64,000 nt of DNA from Pseudomonas fluorescens Q2-87 (lineage in GTDB: Bacteria > Pseudomonadota > Gammaproteobacteria > Pseudomonadales > Pseudomonadaceae). The notes under the pieces are model-generated. The model made no database searches. It was not told the origin of the DNA and worked only from the letters and a program-made list of their open reading frames with translations. This document shows, piece after piece, positions 47,823-57,877 of this stretch (position 1 is the first letter of the stretch; every line of letters begins with the position of its first letter). The DNA lies in the NCBI RefSeq assembly GCF_000281895.1, contig NZ_CM001558.1, positions 5,646,556 through 5,710,555 of the forward strand. The letters run 5' to 3'. Made by a program: the position numbers and the translations under genes.

Positions 47823-48794
47823 TCAGCTCAATATGGAGATGGTCCCGAGGTATTTCAAGGCGCGTGGCAGATTGTCGCAATCGAGACTGTCGAGCCAATG
47901 CAAGTCAGTCCAGCTGCGCAGCCAGGTGAACTGGCGCTTCGCCAATTGGCGCGTGGCAATGATCCCACGCTCCTGCATCTCGGCTGACGTCAGCTTGCCG
48001 TCCAGGTAGTCCCAGACTTGTCGATAACCCACCGCACGTATAGACGGCAACCCGGCATGCAGGTCACTTCGCTCACGCAGGGCTACGACCTCGTCGATGA
48101 ATCCCTGTTCCAACATCAATGTGAATCTTTGTTCAATTCGCTGGTGCAGCACTTGCCGGTTCGCCGGGGCGATGGCCAGATTCGCGACAGTATAGGGCAA
48201 TTGTTGCAGTCCCGAAGCGGCTGCTTCAGTACTTTGCGCAGATTGTCGCTGCCTCAGGGCCGTCATGCTCTGGCCGCTGACCCGGTAAACCTCCAGCGCC
48301 CGGCTGAGCCGCTGCGGGTCGTTGGGGTGAATCCGCGCCGCCGACTCCGGGTCGATGATCGCCAATTGTTCATGCAGGGCCTGCCAGCCAAGGCGCGCGG
48401 CTTCTTCTTCGATCTGCGCGCGCACCTCCGGATCGGCGGCGGGCATGTCCGCCAGGCCATCGACCAGGGCCTTGTAGTACAGCATTGTGCCGCCCACCAG
48501 CAGCGGGATCTTGCCTCGCGCGGTGATCTCGGCCATGGCCTGGAGGGCATCGCGACGAAAATCCGCCGCAGAATAAGCCTCGGCCGGGTCAAGGATGTCG
48601 ATCAGACGGTGAGGAAATTCGGCCAGCAGCGCTTTCGACGGCTTGGCGGTACCGATGTCCATGCCCCGGTAAACCAGCGCCGAATCGACGCTGATCAGCT
48701 CGCAGGGCAGGACCTTGGTCAGTTCGATCGCCAGGTCGGTCTTGCCGGCGGCGGTCGGCCCCATCAGGAAAATCGCGGGTGGCAACTGGCTCAT
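47823..48794 (-). CDS. miaA: tRNA dimethylallyltransferase
   Basis: A 323-residue enzyme of standard length. It has the P-loop [14 protein letters not shown], the substrate motif [16 protein letters not shown], and [11 protein letters not shown]. It transfers the dimethylallyl group to N6 of A37 in tRNAs reading UNN codons. The ATG at 48794 overlaps the mutL stop by one base (TGATG), which decides the start over an upstream in-frame codon within mutL. Confidence 0.96.
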   Translation of the reverse strand: MSQLPPAIFLMGPTAAGKTDLAIELTKVLPCELISVDSALVYRGMDIGTAKPSKALLAEFPHRLIDILDPAEAYSAADFRRDALQAMAEITARGKIPLLVGGTMLYYKALVDGLADMPAADPEVRAQIEEEAARLGWQALHEQLAIIDPESAARIHPNDPQRLSRALEVYRVSGQSMTALRQRQSAQSTEAAASGLQQLPYTVANLAIAPANRQVLHQRIEQRFTLMLEQGFIDEVVALRERSDLHAGLPSIRAVGYRQVWDYLDGKLTSAEMQERGIIATRQLAKRQFTWLRSWTDLHWLDSLDCDNLPRALKYLGTISILS

Positions 48795-50707
48795 CAGCGA
48801 CCGCGCAGGAACAGTTTGTCCAGGTCGTCCAGGCCCAATTGGGTCCAGGTCGGCCGGCCATGGTTGCATTGACCGCTGCGCTCGGTATTTTCCATGTCCC
48901 GCAGCAGGCCGTTCATTTCCGGCAGGGCCAGGCGCCGGTTGGCGCGGATCGCGCCATGGCAGGCCATGGTGCCGAGCAGTTCGTTCAGGTGCGCCTGGAT
49001 CCGGTCGCTGGTGCCGTATTCCATCAGGTCTGCCAATACGTCGCTGACCAGGCGATTGGCCTCGGCTTGCTTCAATAACGCCGGGATCTGCCGGATCGCC
49101 AGGGTTTCCGGGCCCAGGCGCTGCAACTCAAAGCCCAGGCGCTGGAACCAGCTCACATGTTCCTCGGCACAATCGGCTTCGCGCTGGCTGACGGCCAGGG
49201 ATTCGGGCACCAGCAGCGGCTGGCCACTCAGGCCTTCACTGGCCATGGCAATTTTCAGCCGCTCGTACATGATCCGCTCGTGGGCGGCATGCATGTCCAC
49301 CAAGACCAGGCCCTGGGCGTTTTCCGAAAGGATATAGATGCCTTTGAGCTGCGCCAGGGCATAACCCAGCGGCGGAATGTCGCCCTGGCCGTCGGGCAGT
49401 GCCGCCGCGCCGGTTTCAGGCAACGGCTTGAAGAACTCGCGATAGGCCGCCTGGGCCTCGGCCGCCGGCACATTCGATTGCGGTCGCGGGGTGTATTGAT
49501 ACTGGTAACCGCTGCCGGCGCCAGTCCCCGCCGTGTTGTAGCTCGGCGGCGGCTGGGGCTGTTCCAGCAGTGCGTTGGCCGCCAGGCGCATTTCGCCCTG
49601 GGGACCGAATTCGCCGGCTTCCAGCCCCGTTGGCCGGACCATGCCAGCCACTGCCGCCGGAGCTGCCAGTTGATCTTCCGGGCGCACATCGCCCAACGCG
49701 CGGTGCAAGGTACCGTAAAGGAAATCATGGACCATGCGTCCATCACGGAAACGGACTTCGTGCTTGGTCGGGTGCACGTTGACGTCTACGACCGCCGGAT
49801 CGACTTCGAAAAACAGCACGAAGGTCGGATGCCGTCCATTGAACAGCACGTCGCGATAGGCCTGGCGCACCGCGTGGGCCACCAGCTTGTCGCGCACGGC
49901 GCGGCCATTCACATAGAAATACTGCAGGTCTGCCTGGCTGCGGGAAAACGTCGGCAACCCGACCCAACCCCACAGGTGCAGGCCATTGCGCTCCACCTCG
50001 ATGGGCAATGCCTGCTCGAGGAAACCCGCGCCGCAGACCGCACCCACCCGCCGCGCACGGGCCGCATCGTCATGGGCCTCGTGCAGGCTGAGAATGGTCT
50101 TGCCGTTGTGGCGCAAATGGAACGCCACGTCAAAACGCGCCAGGGCCAGACGCTTGATGACTTCCTGCAGGTGATCGAATTCGGTCTTCTCGGCCTTGAG
50201 GAACTTGCGTCGGGCCGGGGTGTTGAAGAACAGGTCGCGCACTTCCACCGAAGTGCCCACCGGATGGGCCGCGGGCTGGACGTGGGAGGCCATGTCTCGG
50301 CCTTCGGTCTCGACCTGCCAGGCCTGCTCGGCGTCGCGGGTACGGGAGGTCAGCGTCAGGCGCGACACCGAACTGATGGACGCCAGCGCCTCGCCCCGAA
50401 ACCCCAGGCTCATGACTCGCTCAAGGTCTTCCAAGTCGCGAATCTTGCTGGTGGCATGACGCGCCAGGGCCAGCGGCAGGTCGTCGGAAGAAATGCCGCC
50501 ACCGTCATCGCGCACCCGCAGCAGCTTGACGCCGCCCTGCTCGACATCCACATCGATGCGCCTGGCGCCGGAATCGAGACTGTTCTCCAGCAATTCCTTG
50601 ATGACCGACGCCGGGCGCTCGACCACTTCACCGGCGGCGATCTGGTTTGCCAGCCGCGGGCTGAGCAGCTCGATGCGAGCAGTGCTGCCGATCACTTCAT
50701 CACTCAT
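48794..50707 (-). CDS. mutL: DNA mismatch repair protein MutL
   Basis: A 637-residue GHKL ATPase. N-terminal motifs are [28 protein letters not shown] and [10 protein letters not shown]; the C-terminal dimerisation domain carries [14 protein letters not shown], the metal-binding endonuclease signature found in MutL proteins of bacteria lacking Dam/MutH. So this MutL probably nicks the daughter strand itself. The middle linker (about 340-440) is proline- and glutamine-rich. It overlaps amiB (ATGA) and miaA (TGATG). Confidence 0.96.
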   Translation of the reverse strand: MSDEVIGSTARIELLSPRLANQIAAGEVVERPASVIKELLENSLDSGARRIDVDVEQGGVKLLRVRDDGGGISSDDLPLALARHATSKIRDLEDLERVMSLGFRGEALASISSVSRLTLTSRTRDAEQAWQVETEGRDMASHVQPAAHPVGTSVEVRDLFFNTPARRKFLKAEKTEFDHLQEVIKRLALARFDVAFHLRHNGKTILSLHEAHDDAARARRVGAVCGAGFLEQALPIEVERNGLHLWGWVGLPTFSRSQADLQYFYVNGRAVRDKLVAHAVRQAYRDVLFNGRHPTFVLFFEVDPAVVDVNVHPTKHEVRFRDGRMVHDFLYGTLHRALGDVRPEDQLAAPAAVAGMVRPTGLEAGEFGPQGEMRLAANALLEQPQPPPSYNTAGTGAGSGYQYQYTPRPQSNVPAAEAQAAYREFFKPLPETGAAALPDGQGDIPPLGYALAQLKGIYILSENAQGLVLVDMHAAHERIMYERLKIAMASEGLSGQPLLVPESLAVSQREADCAEEHVSWFQRLGFELQRLGPETLAIRQIPALLKQAEANRLVSDVLADLMEYGTSDRIQAHLNELLGTMACHGAIRANRRLALPEMNGLLRDMENTERSGQCNHGRPTWTQLGLDDLDKLFLRGR

Positions 50708-52134
50708 TGCTGGACCGCCACTTCATTTCCGGGGATGGTCAGGGTCTGGCCGATCTTGAGCTCGTCACTCTTGAGATTGTTGGCACTGCGCAAGGTAGCG
50801 GGCGATACCTGGTAGCGCACGGCGATCATCGCCAGGGTTTCGCCGGGGCTGACCCGATGGTCCCGCGGGCCTTGGGCGATCTTGCCGGAATCGCGCAGCC
50901 ACGCAATGTAGGTGCCTGGCGGCGGGTTCTGCTGGAAGAACTGCCGTACACCGCTGCTGATGGAACGGGCCAGTGCCTGCTGGTGGTTGGCGGACGACAG
51001 CTTGGACGCCTCGTTGGCGTTGGAGATGAAGCCGGTCTCCACCAGGATCGACGGGATGTCCGGCGACTTGAGCACCATGAACCCGGCCTGCTCGACGCGC
51101 TGCTTGTGCAGCGGCGTGACGCGACCGATGTTGCTCAGGACTTTCTGGCCGACGTTCAAACTGGAGGTCAGCGAGGCGGTCATCGACAAATCGAGCAACA
51201 CACCGGCAAGCATGCGGTCCTTGTCGTCGAGGCTGACGTTGCCGGCACCGCCGATCAGGTCAGAACGGTTTTCACTGTCGGCCAGCCAGCGAGCGGTCTC
51301 GGACGTGGCGCCACGGTCGGACAAGGCGAATACCGAAGCCCCGAAGGCTGCCGCCGAAGGTGCCGCGTCAGCGTGAATGGAAACGAACAGGTCGGCGCCT
51401 TTTTTGCGGGCGATTTCGGTACGGCCGCGCAGTGGGATGAAGTAGTCGCCGGTACGGGTGAGTTCGGCGCGGAAGCCCTTCATGCCGTTGACCTGACGCT
51501 GCAGCTCGCGGGCAATGGACAGCACCACGTCTTTCTCACGCTGCCCGCGCGAACCCGAGGCCCCTGGGTCTTCGCCGCCGTGACCGGCGTCGATCACCAC
51601 GATGATGTCGCGCTTGCCGGCCGGGGCCGGTGGCAGCTTGATCGCAGGTTCGGTCGGCGTAACCGGTACCGCCGGCACCGTGGCGACGTTGGTCGGAGGC
51701 GGTGGAGGCGGCGCGGCGTCGGCCGGATTGTCGAACAGGTCCACCACCAACCGGTTGCCGTACTGGGCGTTCGGGGCCAGGGTAAAGCTCTTCGGCGTCA
51801 CGGCTTTTTTCAGGTCGATGACCACCCGCAAATCGGTCGGCGTACGCTGGGCCGAACGCATCGCGGTAATCGGCGTGTTGGCGGTGGCCACGTTCAATGG
51901 CGCGCCCAGGGACGCGCCATTGATGTCGATCACCAGGCGATCCGGCGCGGTCAGGGTGAATACGCTGTGCTGCACCGGACCCGTCAGGTCGAACACCAGC
52001 CGCGTGTTGTCCGGCGCCCGCCAGAGGCGAACGCTGTTGACCTTTGTCTCAGCCACAGCATCGACGGCCAGTGCCGTAAGCAACAGTCCTACGACAGCAA
52101 CCACCGCGCGAAAGCGCATACCAAACCCCATCAT
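50704..52134 (-). CDS. amiB: N-acetylmuramoyl-L-alanine amidase with AMIN and LysM domains
   Basis: A 476-residue exported amidase. The signal peptide ([19 protein letters not shown]) is followed by an AMIN domain ([19 protein letters not shown]), a proline linker, the zinc-dependent amidase_3 domain ([36 protein letters not shown]), and a C-terminal LysM repeat ([20 protein letters not shown]). It splits septal peptidoglycan between MurNAc and L-Ala and should need an EnvC/NlpD-type activator. The start is ATG at 52134 or 52131, four to seven bases after the tsaE stop. Confidence 0.95.
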   Translation of the reverse strand: MMGFGMRFRAVVAVVGLLLTALAVDAVAETKVNSVRLWRAPDNTRLVFDLTGPVQHSVFTLTAPDRLVIDINGASLGAPLNVATANTPITAMRSAQRTPTDLRVVIDLKKAVTPKSFTLAPNAQYGNRLVVDLFDNPADAAPPPPPPTNVATVPAVPVTPTEPAIKLPPAPAGKRDIIVVIDAGHGGEDPGASGSRGQREKDVVLSIARELQRQVNGMKGFRAELTRTGDYFIPLRGRTEIARKKGADLFVSIHADAAPSAAAFGASVFALSDRGATSETARWLADSENRSDLIGGAGNVSLDDKDRMLAGVLLDLSMTASLTSSLNVGQKVLSNIGRVTPLHKQRVEQAGFMVLKSPDIPSILVETGFISNANEASKLSSANHQQALARSISSGVRQFFQQNPPPGTYIAWLRDSGKIAQGPRDHRVSPGETLAMIAVRYQVSPATLRSANNLKSDELKIGQTLTIPGNEVAVQQ

Positions 52135-52137
52135 CAA

Positions 52138-52605
52138 TTAGTTTTCCAATGCCAAAGCGGCACACCACGACTCGCCACGCGAGCCTTGCGGCGTCAGTTT
52201 CAGCGAACGCCCGCCGTTCTGCGCGCCAATGGTAATGGTCAGGTCAGGCTTTGGCAAAAAGCCTGCACCCTTCTGGGGCCATTCGATCAGGCACAAGGCA
52301 TCGTCTTCGAAATAATCGCGGATCCCGAGGAATTCCAGCTCCTCGGGGTCCACCAGCCGATACAGGTCGAAATGAAAGGCGCGGATGTCGCCGATCTCGT
52401 AGGGCTCGACCAAGGTGAACGTAGGACTCTTTACCGAGCCGACATGCCCGAGGCCGCGAATGATGCCACGGGACAGGGTGGTTTTTCCCGCGCCGAGGTC
52501 CCCTTCGAGAAAAATCAGGCCATGGCCTGCGGTGGTACGCGCAATGCGCGCACCAAGCTCCGTCATGGCCTGTTCATCGGCCACGTACAGGGTTACTTCA
52601 GACAC
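52138..52605 (-). CDS. tsaE: tRNA threonylcarbamoyladenosine biosynthesis ATPase TsaE
   Basis: A 155-residue P-loop protein. Walker A is GDLGAGKTTLSRGI, followed by VKSPTFTLVEPYE and FHFDLYRLVDPEELEFLG. With TsaB and TsaD it makes t6A at position 37 of tRNAs reading ANN codons. The start is GTG at 52605, with GGAGGAG about 9 bases upstream; it lies inside the end of the nnr gene, a 13-base overlap that couples the two. Confidence 0.95.
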   Translation of the reverse strand: MSEVTLYVADEQAMTELGARIARTTAGHGLIFLEGDLGAGKTTLSRGIIRGLGHVGSVKSPTFTLVEPYEIGDIRAFHFDLYRLVDPEELEFLGIRDYFEDDALCLIEWPQKGAGFLPKPDLTITIGAQNGGRSLKLTPQGSRGESWCAALALEN

Positions 52606-54092
52606 GGTGAATGCTCCTCCAATAACTGACGAATGGCCGGAATCAGATCGGTTGCCGCCAGCCCCCGGCCCGACCGACCGGCTTGGGTGCCGGCATTGGC
52701 GTGCAGCCAGACTGCCAGGCACGCCGCCTCGAAACCCTCCAAGCCCTGGGCCAGCAAAGCGCCAACCACACCGGCCAGCACATCCCCGAGGCCCGCCGTG
52801 GCCATTGCCGGATGGCCCTGGGCGCAAACCGCCAGGCGACCGTCCGGGCTGGCGATCAGGCTTCCGGCGCCCTTGAGGACCACCGTAGCTGTGTATTTTT
52901 TGCTCAATGCATGGGCCGCCGCCGGACGATCGGCCTGGACCTGGACCGTGGATATTCCCAGCAGGCGCGCCGCCTCGCCCGGGTGCGGAGTGATCACACA
53001 CTGCTCGGGCAAGCTGACAGCGCCTTCGCTCAACAGATTCAGCGCGTCGGCATCCCACACTTGCGGCAGCGTTGCATTGGCCGCCGCCGATAACAGGCTA
53101 CGACCCCATGCCGCCTGGCCCAGGCCCGGCCCGACCACCAACACGCTGGCCTGCTGGAGCAGGCCCATCAATTGGTTGGCCGAATGGGTGCCTTGCACCA
53201 TGACCTCCGGCAAACGCGTCAGTGCAGCGGATACGTGTTCGCTGCGGGTCGCCATCGAAACCATTCCCGCGCCGCAGCGCAGGGCGCTCTCGGCGCTCAT
53301 CTGGATCGCGCCGCCAAAGCCGCGGTCGCCGCCGATCAGCAGCACATGACCGAACTTGCCTTTGTGAGAGGTGGCCGCGCGTGGCGCCAGGCGTGGCAGA
53401 TGATCGGGCAACAGCAGCCGAGCGCTGGCCGGGGTCACTTCGACGATGTCGGGGTCCGCGTGCAGATCATTGAAAATCAATTCACCGACCCGATCCGCCG
53501 CATCCCCTGTGAACAAGCCCAGCTTCAAGCCAATGAACGTCACGGTCAGGTCCGCCGCCACCGCAGTGCCCAGCACCCGGCCGGTATCGGCACACAGCCC
53601 GGAAGGAATATCCACCGCCACGACCGGCAGACCACTGACATTGATCGTGTCGATGGCACGGATGTAAGGCTCGCGAACTTCGCCACTCAACCCTGTACCC
53701 AGCAACGCGTCCAACAGCACGCCACGCAGTTCGGATTCGTCCGACCACGGTTCCACCGGCACACCCACCGCTACGGCCTCGGCGTGGGCATTGGCGGCAT
53801 CGCCCTGCAAGCGCCGGGGCTCGCCCACGGTCAGCACCCGCACCGACCAGCCGGCGCGCCGGGCCAGGGTCGCAACCAGGTAGCCGTCACCGGCGTTATT
53901 GCCATGGCCGGTCAGGACGGTCAGCTCGACGGCATCAGGCCAGCGACGCACGATCGCTCGCCAGATGGCGCGGGCGGCGCGCTGCATCAATTCGAACCCG
54001 GTGGTACCTGCCGCGATCAGGCGTGCATCGAGGGCCCGGACTTGCGCGGCGCTGTACAGCGCGTCGGGAAAATCATCTTTAGTGTGCGGCAT
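52593..54092 (-). CDS. nnr: Bifunctional NAD(P)H-hydrate epimerase / ADP-dependent dehydratase
   Basis: A 499-residue fusion. The N-terminal YjeF epimerase domain (about 1-215) contains VLTGHGNNAGDGYLVA and VVAVDIPSGLCAD. The C-terminal ribokinase-fold dehydratase has HVLLIGGDRGFGGAIQMSA, VVLKGAGSLIASPDG and the catalytic GHPAMATAGLGDVLAG. It repairs hydrated NADH and NADPH. The ATG at 54092 begins the YSAAQVRALD epimerase start with a GGAG upstream at a long spacing. It is divergent from queG across 63 bp and coupled to tsaE. Confidence 0.93.
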   Translation of the reverse strand: MPHTKDDFPDALYSAAQVRALDARLIAAGTTGFELMQRAARAIWRAIVRRWPDAVELTVLTGHGNNAGDGYLVATLARRAGWSVRVLTVGEPRRLQGDAANAHAEAVAVGVPVEPWSDESELRGVLLDALLGTGLSGEVREPYIRAIDTINVSGLPVVAVDIPSGLCADTGRVLGTAVAADLTVTFIGLKLGLFTGDAADRVGELIFNDLHADPDIVEVTPASARLLLPDHLPRLAPRAATSHKGKFGHVLLIGGDRGFGGAIQMSAESALRCGAGMVSMATRSEHVSAALTRLPEVMVQGTHSANQLMGLLQQASVLVVGPGLGQAAWGRSLLSAAANATLPQVWDADALNLLSEGAVSLPEQCVITPHPGEAARLLGISTVQVQADRPAAAHALSKKYTATVVLKGAGSLIASPDGRLAVCAQGHPAMATAGLGDVLAGVVGALLAQGLEGFEAACLAVWLHANAGTQAGRSGRGLAATDLIPAIRQLLEEHSPCLK

Positions 54093-54155
54093 GCGTCTTC
54101 GGGCTCCGATGTCTGGCAGAATTATACGCATCTCAGCTCCGGTTTCTCTCGCCTC

Positions 54156-55235
54156 ATGCCTGCCATTACCACAGACCTGCCCGCCCTCGCCCAATCCATC
54201 AAGGAATGGGGCCGCGAGCTGGGTTTCCAGCAGGTCGGCATCAGCGGCGTGGACCTGGCCGAGCACGAGCAGCACCTGCAACGTTGGCTCGAAGCGGGCT
54301 ACCACGGCGAAATGGACTACATGGGTGCCCATGGCAGCAAACGCTCGCACCCGGAGGAACTGGTACCCGGCACGTTACGCGTGGTGTCCCTGCGCATGGA
54401 CTACCTGCCGGGCGACACGCAAATGGCGCAAATGCTCGGCCAACCGGAAAAAGCCTACGTCTCGCGCTATGCGTTGGGCCGCGATTACCACAAATTGATC
54501 CGTAAACGCGTGCAGCAACTGGCAGAAAAAATTCAGGCGGTGATCGGTCCCTTCGGCTACCGCGCCTTCGTCGACAGCGCACCGGTGTTGGAAAAAGCCA
54601 TCGCGCAGCAGGCCGGGCTGGGCTGGATCGGCAAAAACACCCTGGTACTGAATCGCAAGGCCGGCAGCTACTTCTTCCTGAGCGAATTGTTTGTCGACCT
54701 GCCGCTGCCCGTGGACCCACCCCACGCCAGCGAACATTGCGGAAAATGCACCGCTTGCTTGGACATCTGTCCTACAAATGCCTTCGTCGGCCCCTACGTG
54801 CTGGACGCACGCCGGTGCATTTCCTACCTGACCATCGAACTGAAAAGCGCCATTCCCGAAGAATTGCGGCCGCTGATCGGTAACCGCGTGTTCGGGTGTG
54901 ACGATTGCCAGATCGTCTGTCCGTGGAACCGCTTTGCCCGGCCATCCCGGGAAAGCGACTTCAAGCCGCGACACAGCCTGGACAATGCCGGACTCGCCGA
55001 GCTGTTCCTGTGGGATGAAGACACCTTCCTGAGCCGCACCGAAGGCTCGCCGCTGCGCCGCGCCGGTTATGAGCGCTGGCTACGCAACCTGGCGGTGGGG
55101 CTTGGCAATGCCCCCTCAACGATTCCGGTGCTGCAAGCGCTGCAAGCGCGGCGCGACCATCCTTCAGAACTGGTGCGCGAACATGTGGAATGGGCGTTGC
55201 GCCAACACGCCGAGCGTCAGACCTCGTCGTTGTAA
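54156..55235 (+). CDS. queG: Epoxyqueuosine reductase QueG
   Basis: A 359-residue cobalamin- and iron-sulphur-dependent enzyme that reduces epoxyqueuosine to queuosine in tRNA. Visible are SLRMDYLPGD and the corrin-site region YGRDYHK-like YALGRDYHKLIRKR, two 4Fe-4S ferredoxin clusters (CGKCTACLDICP; FGCDDCQIVCPWN), and a HEAT-like C-terminus (ERWLRNLAVGLGNAP). The start MPAITTDLPALAQSIKEWG is chosen by similarity; the ribosome site is weak. Its last 19 bases overlap the convergent UPF0126 gene. Confidence 0.95.
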   Translation: MPAITTDLPALAQSIKEWGRELGFQQVGISGVDLAEHEQHLQRWLEAGYHGEMDYMGAHGSKRSHPEELVPGTLRVVSLRMDYLPGDTQMAQMLGQPEKAYVSRYALGRDYHKLIRKRVQQLAEKIQAVIGPFGYRAFVDSAPVLEKAIAQQAGLGWIGKNTLVLNRKAGSYFFLSELFVDLPLPVDPPHASEHCGKCTACLDICPTNAFVGPYVLDARRCISYLTIELKSAIPEELRPLIGNRVFGCDDCQIVCPWNRFARPSRESDFKPRHSLDNAGLAELFLWDEDTFLSRTEGSPLRRAGYERWLRNLAVGLGNAPSTIPVLQALQARRDHPSELVREHVEWALRQHAERQTSSL

Positions 55236-55828
55236 ACGAACTTCGGCATTTCCCAGTGAAAGCGGATCGCCAGGAGCCGCAGCAGGAAACCGCCGAACAA
55301 GGTGATGAGTATGGCCTGTTCATTAGGCAGTTGCAGGTAGACACAGAGCAGATAGCACCACGCCGCTGCAAACGAGACGCTGGCGTAGAGCTCACGGCGA
55401 AAGATCAGCGGAATATCGTTGCAGAAAATGTCCCGCAGGATGCCGCCGAACACGCCGGTGATCACTCCGCTGACCGACGCCACCAGCATGCCGTGGCCCA
55501 TTTCCAGGGCGGTCATGCAGCCAATCAACGTGAACGCCACCAGGCCCACCGCATCGAGGACCAGGAACAACGAGCGCAGATGGCGCATCCAGCGCGCCAG
55601 GAACACCGTCAACATCGCCGCCGCTGTGGTCAGCACCAGGTATTCCGGGTGCTTGACCCAGGTAAGCGGGTAATGACCGAGCAGCACGTCGCGCACCGAG
55701 CCGCCACCCAGGGCCGTGATGCAGGCGATCAGCACCACGCCGAACCAGTCCATGCCACGGCGCCCGGCAGACAAGGCACCGGTCATGGCTTCGGCGGTGA
55801 TGGCGATCAGATAAAGCATCAGCAACAT
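55217..55828 (-). CDS. UPF0126 / TRIC-like membrane protein
   Basis: A 203-residue protein with about seven helices in two similar halves, each carrying a glycine-kinked motif: GGGSVRDVLLG (about residue 42) and GGILRDIFCND (about residue 128). This is the bacterial UPF0126/YicG family, structurally related to TRIC cation channels; ion transport is inferred from the fold. The start is MLLMLYLIAITAEAMTGALS with AGGGA upstream. It is convergent with queG (19-base overlap) and 139 bases from orn on the same strand. Confidence 0.88.
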   Translation of the reverse strand: MLLMLYLIAITAEAMTGALSAGRRGMDWFGVVLIACITALGGGSVRDVLLGHYPLTWVKHPEYLVLTTAAAMLTVFLARWMRHLRSLFLVLDAVGLVAFTLIGCMTALEMGHGMLVASVSGVITGVFGGILRDIFCNDIPLIFRRELYASVSFAAAWCYLLCVYLQLPNEQAILITLFGGFLLRLLAIRFHWEMPKFVYNDEV

Positions 55829-55967
55829 GTTGGCGGTCCCTACAGGAAGGCGCGCAGTCTAGCCAGTTTGGGCCGGCACCAAAAGAGGGCATGGCAGCGG
55901 CCTTAGCCCGGGCACCGTCCCGTGGAGAGCAAGCGTGCTCCCTCTCCACATAGAACACGCCGGGCAA

Positions 55968-56510
55968 TCAGAACTTGATGAAATGCTTGCGGTAGTGCTG
56001 CAACTCGGCAATGGACTCGCGAATGTCGTCCAGGGCCAGGTGGCTGCCGCCCTTCTTGAAGCTGTCACGCACGTCGGGAGCCCAGCGCGCGGCGAGTTCC
56101 TTGAGGGTGGAGACATCCAGGTTGCGGTAGTGGAAATAGCTTTCCAGGGCTTTCATGTGGGTATAAAGAAAGCGCCGGTCCTGGCAGATGCTGTTGCCGC
56201 AGATCGGCGATTTGCCCTTGGGCACCCACTGCTCCAGAAAAGCGATGGTCTGGGCCTCGGCCTCGGCCATGCTGATTTTGCTGTCGCGTACTCGCTGGGT
56301 CAGGCCGGAGCCGCCGTGCTGGCGAGTGTTCCACTCGTCCATGCCAGCCAGGATTTCATCACTGTGATGTATGGCAATCACCGGGCCTTCGGCCAAGGTG
56401 TTCAGTTCACTGTCGGTGACGATGGTGGCCATTTCGATGATGACGTCGGTGTCCGGGTTCAGACCGGTCATTTCCAGGTCGATCCAGATCAGGTTCTGCG
56501 GGTTTTGCAT
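55968..56510 (-). CDS. orn: Oligoribonuclease
   Basis: A 180-residue DEDDh 3'-5' exonuclease. Exo I is [20 protein letters not shown], Exo III is in [12 protein letters not shown], and the C-terminal YRKHFIKF is typical. It degrades diribonucleotides, including pGpG, the c-di-GMP breakdown product, and is essential in many pseudomonads. GGGGAGC lies upstream of the ATG. Divergent from rsgA with overlapping promoter elements. Confidence 0.97.
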   Translation of the reverse strand: MQNPQNLIWIDLEMTGLNPDTDVIIEMATIVTDSELNTLAEGPVIAIHHSDEILAGMDEWNTRQHGGSGLTQRVRDSKISMAEAEAQTIAFLEQWVPKGKSPICGNSICQDRRFLYTHMKALESYFHYRNLDVSTLKELAARWAPDVRDSFKKGGSHLALDDIRESIAELQHYRKHFIKF

Positions 56511-56535
56511 GGGGAGCTCCTCAGCGTAGCTGCGC

Positions 56536-56571
56536 AGTTTAGCCTAGGCAGGCCCTTGGGCGTGCTAAACT
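56536..56571. promoter_or_regulatory. Back-to-back overlapping promoters of orn and rsgA
   Basis: AGTTTAGC (56536-56543) and GCTAAACT (56564-56571) form an inverted repeat, giving a TAAACT -10 candidate on each strand. Each would place its -35 close to the other -10, so polymerase binding for the two genes would be mutually exclusive. Both -35 elements are weak. Confidence 0.4.
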
Positions 56572-56616
56572 CGCGACCGTTTTACCTAATCGCTGCACTC
56601 TTCATACGGAACACCC

Positions 56617-57648
56617 ATGGCCAAACGCCAACTCAATCGTCGTCAAAACTGGCGCATCGAAAAGATCCAGGGCGAGCGCGCAGCCCGCGCCGCCAAACGC
56701 GAATCCAGTGCCGTCGAGGCGCTCGAGGGCGGCGACTTGGGGCCGGAACAAACCGGCCTGGTGATCGCCCACTTCGGTGTGCAGGTCGAGGTCGAGGCCC
56801 GCGAAGGCGAGCTGACCGGCCAGGTGTTCCGCTGCCACTTGCGCGCCAACCTGCCCGCGCTGGTCACCGGCGACCAGGTCGTCTGGCGTGCCGGCAACCA
56901 GGGCATCGGCGTGATCGTGGCGCAACTGCCGCGCCACACGGAACTGTGCCGTCCGGACAGCCGTGGCCAGCTCAAGCCCGTGGCTGCCAACGTCGACATG
57001 ATCGTCATCGTGTTCGCCCCGCTGCCCGAGCCCCACGCCAACCTGATCGACCGCTACCTGGTGGCAGCCGAACACGCGGGCATCCGCCCATTGCTGCTGC
57101 TCAATAAATTCGACCTGATCGACGAGCACAACGCCCCGGCGCTGAACGCCCTGCTGTCGGTCTATCGGGACCTGGGTTACCCGGTATTGGAAGTTTCGGC
57201 CCACCACGGCAACGGCATGGAACAGTTGCAACAGCAGTTGGACGGACGCATCAGCGTGTTCGTCGGCCAGTCCGGTGTCGGCAAGTCTTCGCTGGTCAAC
57301 AGCCTCCTGCCGGAAGTCGAGACCCGTGTCGGGCCGTTGTCCGAGCTGTCCGGGCAAGGCACCCACACCACCACTACCGCACGGTTGTTCCACTTTCCCG
57401 GTGGCGGCGAGCTGATCGACTCCCCGGGCATCCGTGAATTCGGCCTGGGCCATGTCAGCCGGGCCGATGTCGAAGCCGGGTTCATCGAGTTCAACGAGCT
57501 GATCGGCACCTGCCGTTTCCGCGACTGCAAGCACGACCGCGAACCTGGTTGCGCCCTGCTCAAGGCCTTGGAAGAAGGCCGCGTGCACCAGCAACGAATG
57601 AACAGCTACCGCTCGATCATCGCCAGCTTGCCGGAAAGCACTTACTGA
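56617..57648 (+). CDS. rsgA: Small ribosomal subunit biogenesis GTPase RsgA
   Basis: A 343-residue circularly permuted GTPase. An N-terminal OB domain is followed by G motifs in the order G4 (NKFD), G1 ([12 protein letters not shown]) and G3 (DSPGIREFG), and a C-terminal zinc-binding domain ([14 protein letters not shown]). It releases late assembly factors from the 30S subunit. The basic N-terminus ([20 protein letters not shown]) suits rRNA contact. The stop lies 30 bases before a REPIN. Confidence 0.96.
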   Translation: MAKRQLNRRQNWRIEKIQGERAARAAKRESSAVEALEGGDLGPEQTGLVIAHFGVQVEVEAREGELTGQVFRCHLRANLPALVTGDQVVWRAGNQGIGVIVAQLPRHTELCRPDSRGQLKPVAANVDMIVIVFAPLPEPHANLIDRYLVAAEHAGIRPLLLLNKFDLIDEHNAPALNALLSVYRDLGYPVLEVSAHHGNGMEQLQQQLDGRISVFVGQSGVGKSSLVNSLLPEVETRVGPLSELSGQGTHTTTTARLFHFPGGGELIDSPGIREFGLGHVSRADVEAGFIEFNELIGTCRFRDCKHDREPGCALLKALEEGRVHQQRMNSYRSIIASLPESTY

Positions 57649-57678
57649 CCTGCATGCCATGTGAAGCCGATCACTATT

Positions 57679-57808
57679 GTGGCGAGGGAGCTTGCTCCCG
57701 CTGGGCTGCGAGCAGCCCCAAAATCTGCCAAATGCGGAGCATCAGACACACCGCGCCCGCCGGTTTACGACTGCTTCGCAGCCGAGCGGGAGCAAGCTCC
57801 CTCGCCAC
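57679..57808. repeat. REPIN (GTGGCGAGGG family) between rsgA and motB
   Basis: Inverted REP units with GCTGC- and GCAGC-containing shoulders lie around an unpaired centre of about 60 bases. It occupies the convergent gap. Confidence 0.9.
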
Positions 57809-57840
57809 AAAGGCAGGCACGCCTCACTGAACAGCGATTC

Positions 57841-57873
57841 ACAAAAAAGCCGACAATGATGTCGGCTTTTTTG
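57841..57873. terminator. Bidirectional terminator at the end of motB
   Basis: AAGCCGAC / GTCGGCTT stem with a 6-base loop, A run on the left and T run on the right. It ends 5 bases before the motB stop and also faces rsgA transcription. Confidence 0.88.
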
Positions 57874-57877
57874 TGGC

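Noticed and set aside
52606..53058. Longer TsaE reading into the nnr gene
   Set aside because: The extra residues are antisense-like composition; the GTG at 52605 with GGAGGAG gives a normal 155-residue TsaE.
57649..57877. Small gene between rsgA and motB
   Set aside because: The only open frames lie in the REPIN and the terminator.
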